Shown one piece after another: positions 62,106 to 64,000 of a stretch of 64,000 nucleotides of DNA. The translations under genes and the position numbers were made by a program. The stretch is from Alloalcanivorax xenomutans. Its GTDB lineage: Bacteria; Pseudomonadota; Gammaproteobacteria; Pseudomonadales; Alcanivoracaceae. Under the pieces are notes generated by a model. It ran no database searches. It worked only from the letters and a program-made list of their open reading frames with translations, and had not been told where the DNA came from. The stretch spans positions 62,001 through 126,000 of the forward strand of contig NZ_OBMO01000009.1 in NCBI RefSeq assembly GCF_900217905.1, given 5' to 3'. Position 1 is the stretch's first letter. Each line of letters opens with the position of its first letter.

Positions 62106-63143
62106 ATGAAAATAACAACGTCGATTTTGCGAAAACAGCTCCCGTTCTGGGGGTTGATGCTGACTCTTCTGTCCACGCCCTTGGCTCAGGCACGGGACAT
62201 GACCCTGGCGGATTCGTTTCCTTTGGATCATTACTTGTCCAGGGAAGGCACGGTGTATTGGATGCGGAGAGTCACCGAACTGACCGGGGGTGATCTGTCC
62301 TTCCAGCATTATCCGGCGGAGCAGATCGCCAAGGCCTCGGAGATCATGCGCCGGGTTCAGGATGGCGTGGTGGATGTAGGGTACGTGGGCATTGGTTATG
62401 TCAGTGATCGCATGCCCCTGAATGGCGCCACCATGCTGCCCGGGGTGGTGCGCGACTCGAGGCGCGCGAGCCTGGCGTACTGGTCCGAATTACAAGATCC
62501 GGACAGTGTTTACCGGAAGGAGTTTGACAAAAACGGGCTGGTACCCGTGTTCGCGGTACTGTTGCCGCCTTACCAGGTAGTACTGAACAGGCAGGCCATC
62601 GACTCGCCTGGAGATTTCAAGGGATTGAATCTGCGCTCCTCCGGTAGTCTGGACCTGGCGGTGCAGGCGCTGGGCGCGTCACCGGTCTCCATGGCGGCGC
62701 CGGATATCTATCTGGCTCTGCAAAGAGGAACGCTGGACGGCACGCTGTTGCCGGTGACGAGTATCACCCCCTATCGGGTCGACGAGGTGACCTCCAGTGT
62801 CTCCACCAATGGTGCCTTCGGCAGTTTCGCCATCACCGTCGCCATGAACGCCAGTCGCTATGAGGCCCTTAGTGACGCCCAGAAGCATGCCATCCGACAG
62901 GCCGGCGACGAGACCGTTCGACATCTGAGCGAATACGAGGCGGAACAAGTGGATCAACTGCTGACGCATTTCAAGAACGAGGACATTGACGTATACGCCT
63001 TCTCCGACGCCACCTTGAAAACCATTGAGCAACGTTTGGATGGTGTTCGTGAGCAGTGGGTGGCGCGCATGGAGAAACGTGGGCTGGATGGCCGTAAGGC
63101 CTTGCAGTCCATGGAGCATGCCCTCGAACAAAACCGCCGGTAA
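62106..63143 (+). CDS. dctP: TRAP transporter substrate-binding protein, DctP family
   Basis: A 345-residue periplasmic protein; the signal peptide is probably cleaved after LAQA (residue 29). Family blocks are QHYPAEQIAKASEIMRRVQD, GLNLRSSGSLDLAVQALGAS (with the carboxylate-binding arginine) and PVSMAAPDIYLALQRGTLDG. It is followed directly by the two membrane subunits. The substrate is a carboxylate of unknown type. Confidence 0.93.
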   Translation: MKITTSILRKQLPFWGLMLTLLSTPLAQARDMTLADSFPLDHYLSREGTVYWMRRVTELTGGDLSFQHYPAEQIAKASEIMRRVQDGVVDVGYVGIGYVSDRMPLNGATMLPGVVRDSRRASLAYWSELQDPDSVYRKEFDKNGLVPVFAVLLPPYQVVLNRQAIDSPGDFKGLNLRSSGSLDLAVQALGASPVSMAAPDIYLALQRGTLDGTLLPVTSITPYRVDEVTSSVSTNGAFGSFAITVAMNASRYEALSDAQKHAIRQAGDETVRHLSEYEAEQVDQLLTHFKNEDIDVYAFSDATLKTIEQRLDGVREQWVARMEKRGLDGRKALQSMEHALEQNRR

Positions 63144-63685
63144 TGCCGATGTCCCGGTATCTGAAGTTGTTGGAGCAGAGCCTGGCGGCCATTGCCGTTG
63201 CCGCGGTGCTGGCGATGATGTTATTGGTGAGCCTGGACGTGATCGCCCGTTACCTTTTCAAGGCACCGTTGACCTTTCAATACAATCTGACCGAAGACTA
63301 TCTGATGGTCATCATGGTGGCGCTGGCTCTGCCATGGGCGGAGAGGCGCGGTGTCTTCATTCGCCTGACGCCGTTTCATCGTTTCATGAGCCCGGCGGTG
63401 CGTCGATGTCTGTACGCGTTCAATAATCTGCTGGTCGCCTTGATGTTGCTGGCGATGACCTGGTACGCCGGTGAGCGGGTGTGGACTGACTGGCAGGAAC
63501 AGAGGGTGATTTTCGGCGTGATCGACTGGCCGGTGTGGCTGTCCCATGTCTGGGTGCCGATTGGAACCCTGGCGCTTTCCCTGCGACTGTTGACCAATGC
63601 CTGCCTGTATTTGCTGGGCGTGACACCAGTACCATCGCCGCCGTCCCTGGATGAGATGCAGCAGGGCGGGGAGGCGTTGCGATGA
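63143..63685 (+). CDS. dctQ: TRAP transporter small permease, DctQ family
   Basis: 180 residues, four membrane helices. The conserved ISLDVIARY-like block is LVSLDVIARYLFKAPLTFQY, and ALALPWAERRGVFIRL follows helix 2. It starts one base into the dctP stop codon and overlaps dctM by 4 bases. Confidence 0.92.
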   Translation: MPMSRYLKLLEQSLAAIAVAAVLAMMLLVSLDVIARYLFKAPLTFQYNLTEDYLMVIMVALALPWAERRGVFIRLTPFHRFMSPAVRRCLYAFNNLLVALMLLAMTWYAGERVWTDWQEQRVIFGVIDWPVWLSHVWVPIGTLALSLRLLTNACLYLLGVTPVPSPPSLDEMQQGGEALR

Positions 63686-64000
63686 TTATCTTGATCGGAG
63701 TCGGCCTGCTTGTCGTTCTGCTGTTGATGGAAATGCCGATCGCCTTCGCGATGATGGTGGCGGCGACCGTGGGACTGTGGCTGGTGGGCGGGGAGCTCAT
63801 GGTGCACAGCTTTTTGGCGGATGCCTTTCACAATGTCACCGCCTCCTACACCATGCTGACTATTCCCATGTTCGTGCTGATGGCCCAGTACATGGCTCAG
63901 AGCGGCATGGCCAGGGATATCATCACCTGTAGCGATACCTGGTTGCGGCGGCTCAATGGTGGTTTGGGCATGGCGTGCGTGTTCGCCAGCGCCTTCATGG
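63682..64000 (+). CDS. dctM: TRAP transporter large permease, DctM family, cut by the window edge
   Basis: The first 106 residues are present, beginning MIILIGVGLLVVLLLMEMPI. The helix pairs and SYTMLTIPMFVLMAQYMAQS are typical of the large ion-coupled subunit. The gene runs off the right end. Confidence 0.9.
   Translation, partial: MIILIGVGLLVVLLLMEMPIAFAMMVAATVGLWLVGGELMVHSFLADAFHNVTASYTMLTIPMFVLMAQYMAQSGMARDIITCSDTWLRRLNGGLGMACVFASAFM

Noticed and set aside
1-64000. CRISPR arrays, tRNA or rRNA genes
   Set aside because: No regularly spaced direct repeats and no tRNA or rRNA signature sequences were seen.

Overview
The window reads as the chromosome of a GC-rich marine gammaproteobacterium. 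The best fit is Alcanivorax or a close relative (Alcanivoracaceae), judged from gene order rather than from any search. The supports are the run ygfB-pepP-ubiH-ubiI, the zapA/6S RNA/5-formyl-THF cyclo-ligase locus, a two-subunit glycine decarboxylase operon, and FadL-like surface proteins.

Layout. 0-2.2 kb: end of a secreted Ig-like protein whose paralogue lies at 14.8-18 kb. 2.3-13 kb: core genes (ilvA, fau, 6S RNA, zapA and its small partner, ygfB, pepP, ubiH, ubiI) and a ferric-iron ABC transporter without its ATPase gene. 13-18 kb: a palindrome-rich AT-rich leader, a FadL-like barrel and a 1045-residue Ig-like lipoprotein. 18.2-22.7 kb: gcvT, gcvH, gcvPA, gcvPB. 22.8-27.2 kb: an AT-rich accessory block. 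27.3-34.5 kb: small membrane, acetyltransferase, dehydrogenase, tautomerase, thioesterase, AraC and glyoxalase-fold genes. 34.7-42.2 kb: a YdeP-type molybdopterin oxidoreductase, then a FecI/FecR/TonB receptor/PepSY iron cluster. 42.3-49.9 kb: an OsmC-YcaO fusion, redox enzymes, an MFS exporter, a methyltransferase and a NavAb-like sodium channel. 50-56 kb: many small, partly broken genes plus glutathione and OsmC enzymes. 56.1-60.8 kb: a four-gene DUF3348/DUF802/OmpA/DUF2894 operon. 60.9-64 kb: a CoA-transferase remnant, an IclR regulator and a TRAP transporter cut by the window edge.

The most interesting find is that the 22.8-27.2 kb block looks like an integron gene-cassette array without an integrase. 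All cassette genes lie on the + strand. Each is followed by an imperfectly paired attC-like site. For four cassettes the first bases are the exact reverse complement of the inverse core at their own end, as expected if each once existed as a circle. A separate ~70-bp palindromic element occurs five times; three copies sit inside attC sites and a fourth abuts one. One cassette is duplicated and degenerate.

A second highlight is the DUF802/OmpA operon. It pairs a MotA/ExbB-like membrane protein carrying a long repeated coiled-coil tail with a MotB-like OmpA protein, an architecture that recalls the ZorA-ZorB motor of Zorya defence.
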